A stretch of DNA of 64,000 nucleotides, taken from the NCBI RefSeq assembly GCF_900142135.1, contig NZ_FQZU01000002.1, forward strand, positions 272,405 to 336,404, given 5' to 3'. The DNA is from Desulfatibacillum alkenivorans DSM 16219. GTDB lineage: Bacteria > Desulfobacterota > Desulfobacteria > Desulfobacterales > Desulfatibacillaceae. This document shows, piece after piece, positions 53,902 to 62,656 of this stretch; the first letter of the stretch is position 1; each line of letters starts with the position of its first letter. Both the position numbers and the translations under genes were made by a program. The notes beneath the pieces are model-generated. The model did not search any database and was not told the DNA's origin. It was given only the letters and a program-made list of their open reading frames with translations.

Positions 53902-53992
53902 GGATTTCAGGGGGACACGGTACTTATTTCAGGAAGCCAGTTTCTTTATCAACAATCTCCGTGCAGGAAATAAGTTCATATCCCCGAAATCC
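53902..53992. repeat. Palindromic repeat family 2, copy 3
   Basis: Starts GGATTTCAGGGGGACACGG, TACTTATTTC; ends GAAATAAGTTCATATCCCC, GAAATCC. Arms of about 30 bp pair with few mismatches around a 30-base loop. Lies in the 557-base gap between the SDR remnant and the acyl-CoA operon, beside hairpin copy C. Confidence 0.82.
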
Positions 53993-54028
53993 CTGCCAAC
54001 CCAATGGTTTTCGAACGCCTTAAAAGGC

Positions 54029-54090
54029 CGTCATCCCGGCAAGGGCGGGTCCGTTTTTCAGGATCCGCCCGCAAGCCGGGACCCTGCGTC
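54029..54090. repeat. Hairpin family 1, copy C
   Basis: CGTCATCCCGGCAAGG, inner stem GCGGGTCC/GGATCCGCC, GCAAGCCGGGACCCTGCG. To its right, 54118-54153 holds AAGTTTTTGATCAAACTTTTT and ACAAAAAGTTT, an AT-rich inverted repeat that could end the operon transcript arriving on the minus strand. Confidence 0.8.
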
Positions 54091-54191
54091 TTTCCTTATC
54101 GCGCGAAGCGCCATTGAAAAGTTTTTGATCAAACTTTTTACAAAAAGTTTGCCGCCGGAGGCAGGCCCTTAAGCCGTTACGCTGTCCTCCG

Positions 54192-55583
54192 TTAAATTTG
54201 GGCCAGGCCTTTGGCCTTGCCCTTGAAACGGTCGATTTTCTTGTCCAGGCTGGGCGTGTTGATCCACAGTTCCGGGTAATGCTTTTCGCGTCCTGCGGTG
54301 GGGTTGACCGTGCATTCCAGCCAATGGCTGATCATCAAATTCATATAGCAGCGCTGGCAGCGGACGCACCTGACGATGTCCTTTTCCCGGCCTTCCTTGA
54401 CCTTGGCGGGCCAGAACGGATCGGCGATGGCCTGACGCCCCAGGGAGATAAGGTCCGTATGGCCTGTGCGCAGGGCTTCGCACGCAGTTTCGGGCTTGAT
54501 GTAGTTGGGGGTGATGACCGGCAGGCCTCCGGAAGATTCCTTGAAGCCGGGCGCCCAGCGCAGGAAGTCGTTTTCTCCGTCCGGGGCGAAGGCCGCGCCC
54601 GGGTTTTCGTAGCTGCCCTGAGAGATGTTGAAGAAGTTGGCGCCCGCCGCCGTGCACCATTCCACCACCTTTTTGACTTCGTCGTGGGTGATGCCGCCGG
54701 GCATGAGGTCATCGCCGGAAAGACGAACGCCGAAGGCCTTGTCCGGGCCGATTTTCTTGCGGGTCTTCTCGATGATGTTCAACAGGAACCTGGCCCGGTT
54801 TTCCAGGCTTCCGCCGTATTCGTCGTGGCGCTGATTGGACCGGGGGGACAGGAAGGAATGCAGCAGATAGCCATGGGGCGCGTGCACTTCGATTCCGTCG
54901 TATCCCAGCATATAGGCGTCGTTGGCCTGGACCGCGAACCTGTCTTCCAGATCCACAATCTCCGGGATGGTCAGTTCCCGAGGCGTGTCGCCCAGCATCA
55001 AATGCACCGTGTCCGGCGATACTTCCATCATGCCTTTAATCAGCAATTCGCGGGCTTCGGCGTATTCTTCGTCGTTCATTTTACGGAATACGTCGAAATC
55101 CGGCACCAGTTCAGACAATGCCGGGCTGATCCTTTTGGTTTGCTTTTCCCAGCCTTTGTTCAGGTTGCGGAAGTCCACCCGCAGGGGGATGGCGGAAGGC
55201 GCCCCGGACGGGCAGTCCGGGGATTCCACATGGGGATGGCCCTGACGTCCCCAACCCGGGCTGAGCTGCATGAAGATTTTGCAGCCGTTGTATTCGTGGA
55301 TCAGTTGCACCATTTCGCTGTGATACCGGTAATAGCGGTAATCCGAAAACATGGAAGGATTGAGGATTTCAGAGCCGTTCCATCTATGCGGGTTCATGAC
55401 GCAGCATTCGGTGATGATCAGACCGAATCCGCCCCTGGCCCGGGTGGCGTACCAGGCTGTGTTTGTATCCGTATGATACCCATTGGGACCGGCCAGGCCC
55501 GGATTCATGGGCGCCATGGCGATCCTGTTTTTTATGGTTACATTCCCGATTTCAATGGGGTCGAAAAGTTCTGAATAAGACAT
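54192..55583 (-). CDS. FMN/4Fe-4S old-yellow-enzyme family reductase
   Basis: 463 residues. A TIM barrel of the NADH:flavin oxidoreductase family carries HAPHGYLLHSFLSPRSNQR (residue pair for substrate binding and FMN contacts) and YGGSLENR, followed by CVRCQRC and a later Cys in WLECTVNP, the cluster site of 2,4-dienoyl-CoA reductase-type members. The usual C-terminal NAD(P)H/FAD half (about 200 residues) is missing, so electrons must come from another protein. Reduction of an enoyl or dienoyl-CoA in the operon's pathway is likely. Last gene of the operon. Confidence 0.88.
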   Translation of the reverse strand: MSYSELFDPIEIGNVTIKNRIAMAPMNPGLAGPNGYHTDTNTAWYATRARGGFGLIITECCVMNPHRWNGSEILNPSMFSDYRYYRYHSEMVQLIHEYNGCKIFMQLSPGWGRQGHPHVESPDCPSGAPSAIPLRVDFRNLNKGWEKQTKRISPALSELVPDFDVFRKMNDEEYAEARELLIKGMMEVSPDTVHLMLGDTPRELTIPEIVDLEDRFAVQANDAYMLGYDGIEVHAPHGYLLHSFLSPRSNQRHDEYGGSLENRARFLLNIIEKTRKKIGPDKAFGVRLSGDDLMPGGITHDEVKKVVEWCTAAGANFFNISQGSYENPGAAFAPDGENDFLRWAPGFKESSGGLPVITPNYIKPETACEALRTGHTDLISLGRQAIADPFWPAKVKEGREKDIVRCVRCQRCYMNLMISHWLECTVNPTAGREKHYPELWINTPSLDKKIDRFKGKAKGLAQI

Positions 55584-55609
55584 GGAGTTCTCCTACTATG
55601 GGATGTTAG

Positions 55610-56626
55610 TTATGATTTGGATATGCGCCTTTTGCTGGGGTCTATGCCCATGAGCCTGGCCAGGTTGCCGCCGAAGATTTTAGCGCGGTCTTCTTCCGTA
55701 ATGGCCGGATAGCCGTATCCCGCCTGCATGTCTTCGGGAATCTGGAATTCGCGCATGCCTTTGACGGCCGCTCCGACCTGGGTGCCGAAGCCGGCGTAGT
55801 CCGAGCCCCAGATGATTTTGTCCGGCCCCACCCAGCGCAGAGCTTCGCCGATGATGTGGGCGAACTTCCTGGGGGCGCTGAACGCCCAGGGAATCAGCAG
55901 GCTCAGGCATACATAGACGTTGGGATGGCCCATGGCCACCATGTTCAGGTCGTCGCAATAGGGGTAGCCCATGTGGAAGGCGTTGATTTTCAGGTCCGGG
56001 AAATCCCGCGCCACGTCATCCAGATAAATGGGCAGGGCGTATTTGCTTTTGCCCGGCGGCACCCAGCAGAATCCCGTATGGATGTCCAGGACAATGTCCA
56101 GCTCCTCGGCTTTTTTGTAAAAGGGCCACAAATCCGGGTCATTGATGTACGTGTCTTCCGGCGGATAGAACTTGAAGATTTTGGCGCCTTTTTCCTTAAC
56201 CCAGTATTCCAGCTCCCAAATGGTGTTTTCCACGCCCTTGAATTTGATGGGAGAGACGTTCGGCTGATACATGAAGCGGTCCGGGTTGGATTCCACCACC
56301 TTGGCCATTTCGCCGTTGGTGCACCAGCGGCTGGTGTATCCCGTGGTATCCATCATAGATTCGGGCAGCAGGCAGGCCACGTCCACCCCGTATTTATCCA
56401 TGGCCTTAAGCAGGGAGTTGGGATCGGAGGTTTTCAGCAGCTCCCATTCCTCCACTCCTTCAAAGGCTTCCGGCGGCATGCCGATGGTCAAGGGGCGGTG
56501 GATGTTGTCTATTGCCCGCCACCACATCTGAACGCCGGGAAAATGGTTGACCGCGTCCATGTCTCCGATGAGATGCGGCTCCGGGTCGATCTTAAAAAAA
56601 TCGTCCATTACGAATTCCGTTGCCAT
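55610..56626 (-). CDS. Amidohydrolase family 2 (ACMSD-like) protein
   Basis: 338 residues starting MATEFVMDDFF, 5 bases after AGGAGG. The PF04909 pattern is visible: DIHTGFCW, FHMGYPYCDD and IIWGSDYAGFG supply metal and catalytic residues. The usual N-terminal HxH of the family is not obvious (only EPHLIGD), so metal binding may differ. The family includes decarboxylases and C-C hydrolases as well as amidases. Within an acyl-CoA operon, cleavage of a carbon-carbon bond or decarboxylation is the natural guess. Confidence 0.82.
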   Translation of the reverse strand: MATEFVMDDFFKIDPEPHLIGDMDAVNHFPGVQMWWRAIDNIHRPLTIGMPPEAFEGVEEWELLKTSDPNSLLKAMDKYGVDVACLLPESMMDTTGYTSRWCTNGEMAKVVESNPDRFMYQPNVSPIKFKGVENTIWELEYWVKEKGAKIFKFYPPEDTYINDPDLWPFYKKAEELDIVLDIHTGFCWVPPGKSKYALPIYLDDVARDFPDLKINAFHMGYPYCDDLNMVAMGHPNVYVCLSLLIPWAFSAPRKFAHIIGEALRWVGPDKIIWGSDYAGFGTQVGAAVKGMREFQIPEDMQAGYGYPAITEEDRAKIFGGNLARLMGIDPSKRRISKS

Positions 56627-56667
56627 AGCTGCCTCCTGAAATGCGTGTTGCATAAGTATGGGGTTGA

Positions 56668-58221
56668 TTAGCCGATGCTCCGGTCATGGCCGGTCCAAAA
56701 GGCTTTTTTAACGTCTTTGCGAAGGATCTTGCCTACGGGCGTTTTGGGCACGGCGTCCCAGAAAGCGATGTCCTTGGGGCATTTGTAACCGCCCAAATAC
56801 GCCTTGCAGTGCTCTATCAACTCCTCCGGGGTTGCGGTCTGGTCCGGCTTGAGCACCACCACCGCCTGCACCCTTTCGCCCCAGCGGGCGTCCGGGGCGG
56901 AAACCACGGCGCATTCCAAGACGGCCGGGTGGGCGTAAAGCACGTCTTCCACTTCTTTGGGGTACACGTTTTCGCCGCCGGTGACGATCATGTCCGCCTT
57001 CCTGTCCACCAGGAAAAGATGCCCTTGCTCGTTCATGCGGCCCATGTCGCCGGTGTGATACCAGCCGTCTTTAAGCACCTTGGCGGTAAGCTCCGGGTTT
57101 TTCCAATAGCCCCGCATGACGTGCTTTCCTTTGGCTGAAATTTCCCCGATCTCTCCGGGAGGCAATACGCGGCCTTCTTCGTCCGTTATTCTCACCTGGG
57201 CGCAAAGGGACGGCTTTCCGGCGCTCACTAAGAGCTCCGAGCCGGGGCCTTCCAGAATATGCTCCTCCGGGCTCAGCCCGGTCACGGCGCCCCCAGCCGT
57301 TTCCGTAGCGCCGTATCCCTGGGCGAAATCCGCTTTGAATTTTTTCATGCACTGCTTAAGCACTTCAGGCGGGAAGGGACTGCCTGCGTAGGACAGCAGC
57401 CTGAGGCTGGACAGGTCGTAAGCGTCCACGTTGGCAAACTGTAGCAGCCATCCGTAAATGGTGGGGACTGCGTTCATGTGCTGGCATTTTTCGTCCTGGA
57501 TGATCCGCAGGATTTCGTTGAGATCCGGCTTCCGGTTTATAGCCACCTTGCCCCCGGCCAGCAAAAAACAGAACGCAGGCCAGAACGAAACATGGAATAA
57601 AGGAAGCACAAAGCACGTGGCCTCGCCGGGAGCGATGGGATACTGCAGATTGGCGCTGATTACGCCGGTCAGGATGTTCCTGTGGGAAAGCATGACTCCC
57701 TTGGGAAGCCCGGTGGTGCCGCCTGTGTACATGAGGACCGCCAGATCGTTTTCATCCACGTCAACCAGCGGCTCCGTGGATGGGGCCGTCTGAATCAGAT
57801 CCTCGGCGTACGTAATCTCCTGAACCCGTTTCTCCAGGGTGACAAAGATTTTCACCCCGGGCATCTGATTCATCAGGGCGTACACTCTTTCTTCGTAGCT
57901 TTCGCCTGCAAAAAGGATCATGGCTTCGGAATCGTTAACAATATGGACGATTTCCGGGTCGGACAACCGGAAATTGAGCGGCGCCGTGACTGCGCCGATT
58001 TTGGCCGCGGCGAAATACAGTTGCAAAAAAGCGGCGCTGTTCTCTCCGATCACGCCGACTTTGTCTCCCTGTTTGACTCCCAGGCCGGTGAGTGCATTGG
58101 CGAGGCGGTTAACCCGTTCCTCCAATTGTTGATAGGTAAGGCGGATGTCCTCAAAAACAACGGCTTCGAGTTCCGGATAAAGAAGGGCCCCTTTACGGGG
58201 AATGTCGCCTAAGGTGTACAT
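56668..58221 (-). CDS. Acyl-CoA synthetase (AMP-forming)
   Basis: 517 residues of the ANL superfamily: P-loop-like YTGGTTGLPKG (165-175), GYGATETAGG, YHTGDMG, DRKADMIVTGGENVYP and the C-terminal catalytic lysine in KTPVGKILRKD. It activates a carboxylic acid to its CoA thioester with ATP, the entry step of the pathway. AAGGAGCCTGCC precedes the ATG. The acid cannot be named from sequence; size and motifs suit medium/long-chain or alicyclic/aryl-alkanoic acids. Confidence 0.92.
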   Translation of the reverse strand: MYTLGDIPRKGALLYPELEAVVFEDIRLTYQQLEERVNRLANALTGLGVKQGDKVGVIGENSAAFLQLYFAAAKIGAVTAPLNFRLSDPEIVHIVNDSEAMILFAGESYEERVYALMNQMPGVKIFVTLEKRVQEITYAEDLIQTAPSTEPLVDVDENDLAVLMYTGGTTGLPKGVMLSHRNILTGVISANLQYPIAPGEATCFVLPLFHVSFWPAFCFLLAGGKVAINRKPDLNEILRIIQDEKCQHMNAVPTIYGWLLQFANVDAYDLSSLRLLSYAGSPFPPEVLKQCMKKFKADFAQGYGATETAGGAVTGLSPEEHILEGPGSELLVSAGKPSLCAQVRITDEEGRVLPPGEIGEISAKGKHVMRGYWKNPELTAKVLKDGWYHTGDMGRMNEQGHLFLVDRKADMIVTGGENVYPKEVEDVLYAHPAVLECAVVSAPDARWGERVQAVVVLKPDQTATPEELIEHCKAYLGGYKCPKDIAFWDAVPKTPVGKILRKDVKKAFWTGHDRSIG

Positions 58222-58234
58222 GGCAGGCTCCTTT

Positions 58235-59398
58235 TTAAGCCCAGGATTTGGGCAGTCCTTGGAACTGCATGAGCATGTTCTTGCTCATTTCGTTCGAGAT
58301 GGGAGAGAATTGAAGTTGGTAGGCGTCTCTCAGATAACGCTGCATGGGGTATTCCATGCAGATGCCGTAGCCGCCCATGATCTCTGCGCCGAAGCGTCCG
58401 GCGTGCAGGGCGCCCTCGGAGGCGACCAGTTTGGCCATGGTGGCTTCCAGGTGGTAAGGCTTGCCCTGATCGCACAGCCAGGCGGCTTTGTAAGTGAGGT
58501 TGCGGGCGTTTTCCAGGTTGATGTACATGTCCGCCAGATAATGCTGCAGGATTTGGAACCGGCTGATGGGACCGCCGAAGGCATGGCGCTGCTGGGCGTA
58601 TTGAAACGCGTCCTCATAAGCGGCGGCCATGAGGCCCACGCCCATGACGGCGCAGCCGATGCGCTCGGGGTTGAGTACTGTCAGCATTTCGTACCAGCCG
58701 CCGTTGCGGGTTCCAATCAGGTTTTCCGTTGGGATTTCCACGTTGGAGAATGTGATGCCCACGGAGTCGCAATGATGGCAGCTAATCTTGGGAATGCGGG
58801 TGATCGTAATGCCTTCGGAATTGGACGGAACCAGGAATATGGAAAGAGATTCGCTGGGCTTGGCGTCCATTTGGGTCCGGCAGATGGTGATCATATAGTC
58901 CGAGGCGTGGGCGCCGGTGATAAACACCTTTTCGCCGTTGATGACCCAGCGGCCTTCCTTTTCCTCGGCAGTGGTGGATATGGCGCCCAGGATGTCCGTG
59001 CCCCCGGCAGGCTCGGTCAGGGCCATGCACATTTTGGCTTTGCCCTCGCCAAGAAGCGGCAGGTATTTTTCCTTTTGCTCCTTGGAGCCCAATTCTCCAA
59101 TGAAGCGGGCGCCGAACCCTATGGAAGCCCCAACAGCCAAAGCCACGGACATGGATGCCTTGCAGATCTCTTCATAGGAGATCATGGAATCCAGTACGCT
59201 GATGGCCTCGCCGCCGTATTCCTCGGGAATGTAGGCTTGAAAAATGCCTATCTCCCGAAATTTTTCCCACAACTCGCCGGGGGGAAAGTCCACGTTTTCG
59301 TCCATCCAGGCCACATACTCCCTGCTGAGTTCCTTTTTGCAGAACCGGGCCATTTCCTTGCGGATCATTTCCTGTTCTTTTGAAAAGCCGTAATCCAT
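58235..59398 (-). CDS. Acyl-CoA dehydrogenase
   Basis: 387 residues starting MDYGFSKEQEMIRKEMARF. The FAD-contact segments MCMALTEPAGGTDI and GEKVFITGA and the C-terminal MGGYGICMEYPMQRYLRD are those of the acyl-CoA dehydrogenase family. It desaturates an acyl-CoA at alpha-beta, passing electrons to ETF. GGAGAT lies before this ATG; the 9 codons upstream in frame are not coding. 14 bases separate it from the ligase gene. Confidence 0.94.
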   Translation of the reverse strand: MDYGFSKEQEMIRKEMARFCKKELSREYVAWMDENVDFPPGELWEKFREIGIFQAYIPEEYGGEAISVLDSMISYEEICKASMSVALAVGASIGFGARFIGELGSKEQKEKYLPLLGEGKAKMCMALTEPAGGTDILGAISTTAEEKEGRWVINGEKVFITGAHASDYMITICRTQMDAKPSESLSIFLVPSNSEGITITRIPKISCHHCDSVGITFSNVEIPTENLIGTRNGGWYEMLTVLNPERIGCAVMGVGLMAAAYEDAFQYAQQRHAFGGPISRFQILQHYLADMYINLENARNLTYKAAWLCDQGKPYHLEATMAKLVASEGALHAGRFGAEIMGGYGICMEYPMQRYLRDAYQLQFSPISNEMSKNMLMQFQGLPKSWA

Positions 59399-59527
59399 GC
59401 GAATATCTCCATATGAAGTCCGCACGGCGCGCGCCGCGCGGTTTGATATTGTTTGTTGATTTGGTTAACCGCTTTGCAGCTTTTGCGTTTTTCCGTCAAA
59501 CGGCCCCTCAACGCGCTGCGGGAAGCG

Positions 59528-60364
59528 TTATTTGGAATCGGAAGCCTTGTTGGCCTCTTTTTGCTGCTGGGTTAAAAGCTCCGGGCTTTGCCGAAACTGG
59601 TCCATAACCGACTGGATGTCCGGCGCGTAGGTCAGCCACTGGATGCCGTTGCGCTCCACGGCCAAGGCTGTTTCCAGGTCGCAGCCGTCAATGGACCGGC
59701 CCATGACTTCCTTGGCCATGCGCAGGGCGATGGGCTTTTTGGATGCGATGTTGGCGACCACGGCCTCGAATTTTTCCTCAAAGACGTCGTCCTCGAACAC
59801 CCTTGTCAGAAATCCCATTTCGAACATTTCCACGGCCGAATAATCCTTGCGGCCGCTGTACACGATTTCCCTTGCGCGGTAGATGGGCAGGCTTCGGATG
59901 ATGCGGGCCGTGCCTCCCCAACCGGGCAGAATGCCCATGTTGATCTCGGTCAGCCCGAATTTGGCCGATGCTTTGGCGTAAATCAGGTCGCAGCACAGGG
60001 CCAGCTCCAAACCGCCGGCCAGGCAGTGGCCGTCCACCTTGCAGATGACCGCCTTTTCGCAGCCGGTAATGGCCCGCTGCACTTCCAGCCCTTCGTGGGC
60101 CAGCCAGTCCAGGCTGTTCTGATGCACGGCCAGGGAAGGGAAAATATCCAGGTCTCCGCCCGTGCAAAAGGCCTTTTCTCCGGCGCCGGATAGAACCACA
60201 GCGCCTACCGCCGAGTCTTTCCGCACGCTGCGAAAGGCGTCGATGAGCTCGTCAGCCATTTCGCGATTGATGGCGTTGTATTTGTCCGGACGATTCAGGG
60301 TGATCCGGCAAAGGGCCGGATTTGCCTCGTCGACTTCGTAAATTATGGTTTGATATTCCGTCAT
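59528..60364 (-). CDS. Enoyl-CoA hydratase/isomerase family protein
   Basis: 278 residues starting MTEYQTIIYEVDE. The crotonase oxyanion motifs AFCTGGDLDIF (66-75) and GHCLAGGLEL, and FGLTEINMGILPGWGGT, are present; a glutamate at the first catalytic position (TEINMG) is kept while the second is replaced by the PGWGGT type. It probably hydrates the enoyl-CoA formed by the neighbouring dehydrogenase. GGAGGGAGGAATC precedes the ATG. Confidence 0.92.
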   Translation of the reverse strand: MTEYQTIIYEVDEANPALCRITLNRPDKYNAINREMADELIDAFRSVRKDSAVGAVVLSGAGEKAFCTGGDLDIFPSLAVHQNSLDWLAHEGLEVQRAITGCEKAVICKVDGHCLAGGLELALCCDLIYAKASAKFGLTEINMGILPGWGGTARIIRSLPIYRAREIVYSGRKDYSAVEMFEMGFLTRVFEDDVFEEKFEAVVANIASKKPIALRMAKEVMGRSIDGCDLETALAVERNGIQWLTYAPDIQSVMDQFRQSPELLTQQQKEANKASDSK

Positions 60365-60614
60365 GATTCCTCCCTCCGGAAGCATTCGTCTTTGCCGGCG
60401 CACGCCCTTCATGAAAAAGGGGGGCGGCCGGGGGACGCCGCGAATGCGGGCGCGAACGTTCCCCGGTCGCCTGGAGAGAAGACCATGCCTGGCGAGTTTT
60501 GCGCCTTGGTTGCCCGTATAATTACAATAACGGCGGCATGTGGGGGCTGCCGTTCCGGGGACTCGCCAGTAGGCCTCTCTCTTTATCTTTGCGCCTACGC
60601 CTATGCGTTAAGGC

Positions 60615-61046
60615 CTACGATTTGACCGGCCTGAAGTAAGGCAGGAAAAAGTCGTCATTCAGTTTACGCCACGTCACCTTCACCTCCATGCCTATGGAGA
60701 TGTCCTCGGGATCGCACTCCACAATGCGGGTCATCATGCGAACGCCTTCGGGCAGATCCACAAAAGCGATGGTGTAGGGAAGATCCTCCCAGAACCTGGG
60801 CTCCACCATGTCGTAAGCGGTGGAAAAGGAGTAGACCACGGCCTTGCCGGAGGATTTGATCCAATCCAGGTTTCCGCTCCAGCATTCGGGGCAGTATTTC
60901 CGGGGGTAGAAGATGTTGGCCGCGCAATCCATGCAATGCTGGACCAGAAGTTCGCCGTTTTTGGCGGCTTCCCAAAAGGGGCGGCTCCAGGGCTGCACGT
61001 CAGGCAGCGGGCGGGTCATGTCGATGCTGTTTTCCGTATTACTCAT
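60615..61046 (-). CDS. DUF35 OB-fold / zinc-ribbon protein, thiolase partner
   Basis: 143 residues. An N-terminal rubredoxin-like zinc ribbon has CMDC (Cys38, Cys41) and CPEC (Cys52, Cys55), followed by an OB-fold with KAVVYSFSTAYDMVEP. DUF35 proteins form complexes with thiolase-like enzymes (steroid aldolases, HMG-CoA synthase/thiolase of archaea) and bind acyl-CoA. Its 5' end overlaps the thiolase-like gene by 8 bases, implying an obligate complex. A 250-base gap follows before the hydratase gene; it holds no gene, possibly a second promoter. Confidence 0.92.
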   Translation of the reverse strand: MSNTENSIDMTRPLPDVQPWSRPFWEAAKNGELLVQHCMDCAANIFYPRKYCPECWSGNLDWIKSSGKAVVYSFSTAYDMVEPRFWEDLPYTIAFVDLPEGVRMMTRIVECDPEDISIGMEVKVTWRKLNDDFFLPYFRPVKS

Positions 61047-62226
61047 TGGGCTCCCTCCCCCAGATGGTTACAATGTTGTTAAAACCCGAGCCGCCCGCCG
61101 TGTTCTGGTAGACGTACCGGCAATCCTTCACCTGCCGCTCTCCGGCTTTGCCCATGAGCTGGCGCGCCGTCTCCACGTACATGGCGGAGGAAACGCCCGA
61201 ACCCGTGTGGCCGCGGCCGGGAGCGTCGCCGATGGTGGACCAGGGGATGTCGCCGCCGAAGGACATGCGTCCTTCCAGGAAACACTGGCCGCCTTTGCCC
61301 TCGGGCGCCACTTCCAGGGCTTCCGCCATGATGGGGTGGGCCAGGGGGTAAGCCAGGTAGCAGTTCCAAATGCTGACATCCTGCTTCTGGATGCCGGCCT
61401 GGGCCATGGCTTCCTTGGCGGTGACCTTAAAACCATTCGTAACCTTGTCGGAATCCCTCACAACCGTGGTGCCGGAAAAATACCGGGCCGATTCGCCCAG
61501 CTTGTAGGCCGCGGGCTTGCCCAGTTTTTTTGCGCGCTCGGCCGAAACCACCACCATGGCGCATCCGCCGTCGGCCAGCACATTGGACTCCCTCTTGTGC
61601 AAAGGCGTATTGATGATGCTGGACTCCAACACCATCTCGGGCGTGGGAACGGGCTTGCCGTAAAATATGGAGTTGGGGTCCAGGGTCGCCCAGCTCCTCA
61701 GGGCCGTAACTACAGAGGCCATTTCCAGGGGAGAGCACCCGCTTTCGTGCATGAATCGATTGGCCATGAGCCCCATGACGATGTTATAGGTGGTCCCGAA
61801 AGGATACTCCCATTGCAGGTCCACGCCCGCCTGACCGAAAAAGGCGATGAGTTCGGGGACGGAAATGGTGGAATGCACGGTCACGTGGTTGACCAAAACC
61901 GCGTCGGCCACGCCCGATTCGATGTACTGCCCGGCCAGACGCAGGCAGTTGGACGTTCCGGCGCCGCCTGCGTTCACAATGCAGCAGTCCCGGCAACCTT
62001 CCAGGCCAAGCTCTTCCGGGAGCTTGCCGAAGGCCAGTTCGGACGTGAGCCGCGGCTGGGCCTGGGGGCTGGTTGTGATCACCCCCTGGATGTCGTTTTT
62101 ATCAAGCCCGGAGTCGTTCACCGCATCCATGCATGTGTCGTACAGGATGTCCCAGGGCGTTCTCTCTGGCATTATGCGCGTGGGAACCTCGCCGATCCCT
62201 ATAATGGCTATGCCTGATTTGCTCAT
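61039..62226 (-). CDS. Thiolase-like (SCP-x/Ltp2-type) acyl-CoA aldolase or thiolase
   Basis: 395 residues starting MSKSGIAIIGIGEVPTR after AAGGAGACATCC. The fold signatures of SCP-x thiolases are present, but the nucleophile region reads VNAGGAGTSNC (84-94) where thiolases have Cys-x-Ser-Gly, and the C-terminal second cysteine motif is replaced by NNIVTIWGREP; the histidine of GRGHTGSGVSS is kept. Loss of the cysteines with a DUF35 partner is the pattern of Ltp2-type retro-aldolases that cleave beta-hydroxyacyl-CoA. First gene of the operon. Confidence 0.85.
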   Translation of the reverse strand: MSKSGIAIIGIGEVPTRIMPERTPWDILYDTCMDAVNDSGLDKNDIQGVITTSPQAQPRLTSELAFGKLPEELGLEGCRDCCIVNAGGAGTSNCLRLAGQYIESGVADAVLVNHVTVHSTISVPELIAFFGQAGVDLQWEYPFGTTYNIVMGLMANRFMHESGCSPLEMASVVTALRSWATLDPNSIFYGKPVPTPEMVLESSIINTPLHKRESNVLADGGCAMVVVSAERAKKLGKPAAYKLGESARYFSGTTVVRDSDKVTNGFKVTAKEAMAQAGIQKQDVSIWNCYLAYPLAHPIMAEALEVAPEGKGGQCFLEGRMSFGGDIPWSTIGDAPGRGHTGSGVSSAMYVETARQLMGKAGERQVKDCRYVYQNTAGGSGFNNIVTIWGREPNE

Positions 62227-62334
62227 ACGGATGTCTCCTTTCGCCAATGGATCCGGCCTGGTTTTTTTTTGTTTTTAAGAGGCCGGAAGTTCTGGGGGCG
62301 CTTTGGGGGGGGCGCCCTTGTTGCGACGTTCCCC

Positions 62335-62367
62335 TCATAACTACAGTTATGAATGAATAGTCATTTT
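62335..62367. promoter_or_regulatory. Overlapping palindromes upstream of the acyl-CoA operon (FadR-like box)
   Basis: TCATAACTACAGTTATGA (62335-62352) has perfect 7-bp arms. Overlapping it, TGAATGAATAGTCATTTT (62350-62367) matches 16 of 18 positions of the operator of the TetR-family fatty-acid repressor FadR of Bacillus (TGAATGAWTANTCATTCA). Both lie 110-140 bases before the thiolase-like gene. A TTGACG at 62392-62397 on the minus strand could be the -35. Confidence 0.65.
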
Positions 62368-62498
62368 TAGAGTGGACTAGACCGCCTCCGGCGTCAACAA
62401 AAAAAACGCCCCCCTTCCAGGCGATGAAAAATATTCAAAACTGTATACTTATGGCTTTTCCTTGTAGATTAAAGTCCTATCTCGCTGAATGGACGGTT

Positions 62499-62552
62499 TG
62501 AATATTCAGAAAAAATTGTTTTTTCTTGACTTGCAGAGTGAATATATATAGT
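62499..62552 (+). promoter_or_regulatory. Candidate promoter of the MerR-TetR gene
   Basis: TTGACT (62526-62531) with TATAGT (62547-62552) at 15-base spacing, preceded by the perfect palindrome TGAATATTCA (62499-62508). The rest of the 430-base divergent region is AT-rich and holds no gene. Confidence 0.45.
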
Positions 62553-62656
62553 TGGACAATAGTTTTGGGGGGGATGAAACCAAAAATAGAACCTGGAGGC
62601 CGGCGTTCGCCTGAAAATTCAGCCCGCCCTCCGGACCCTGCATTAAAGGATTATTG

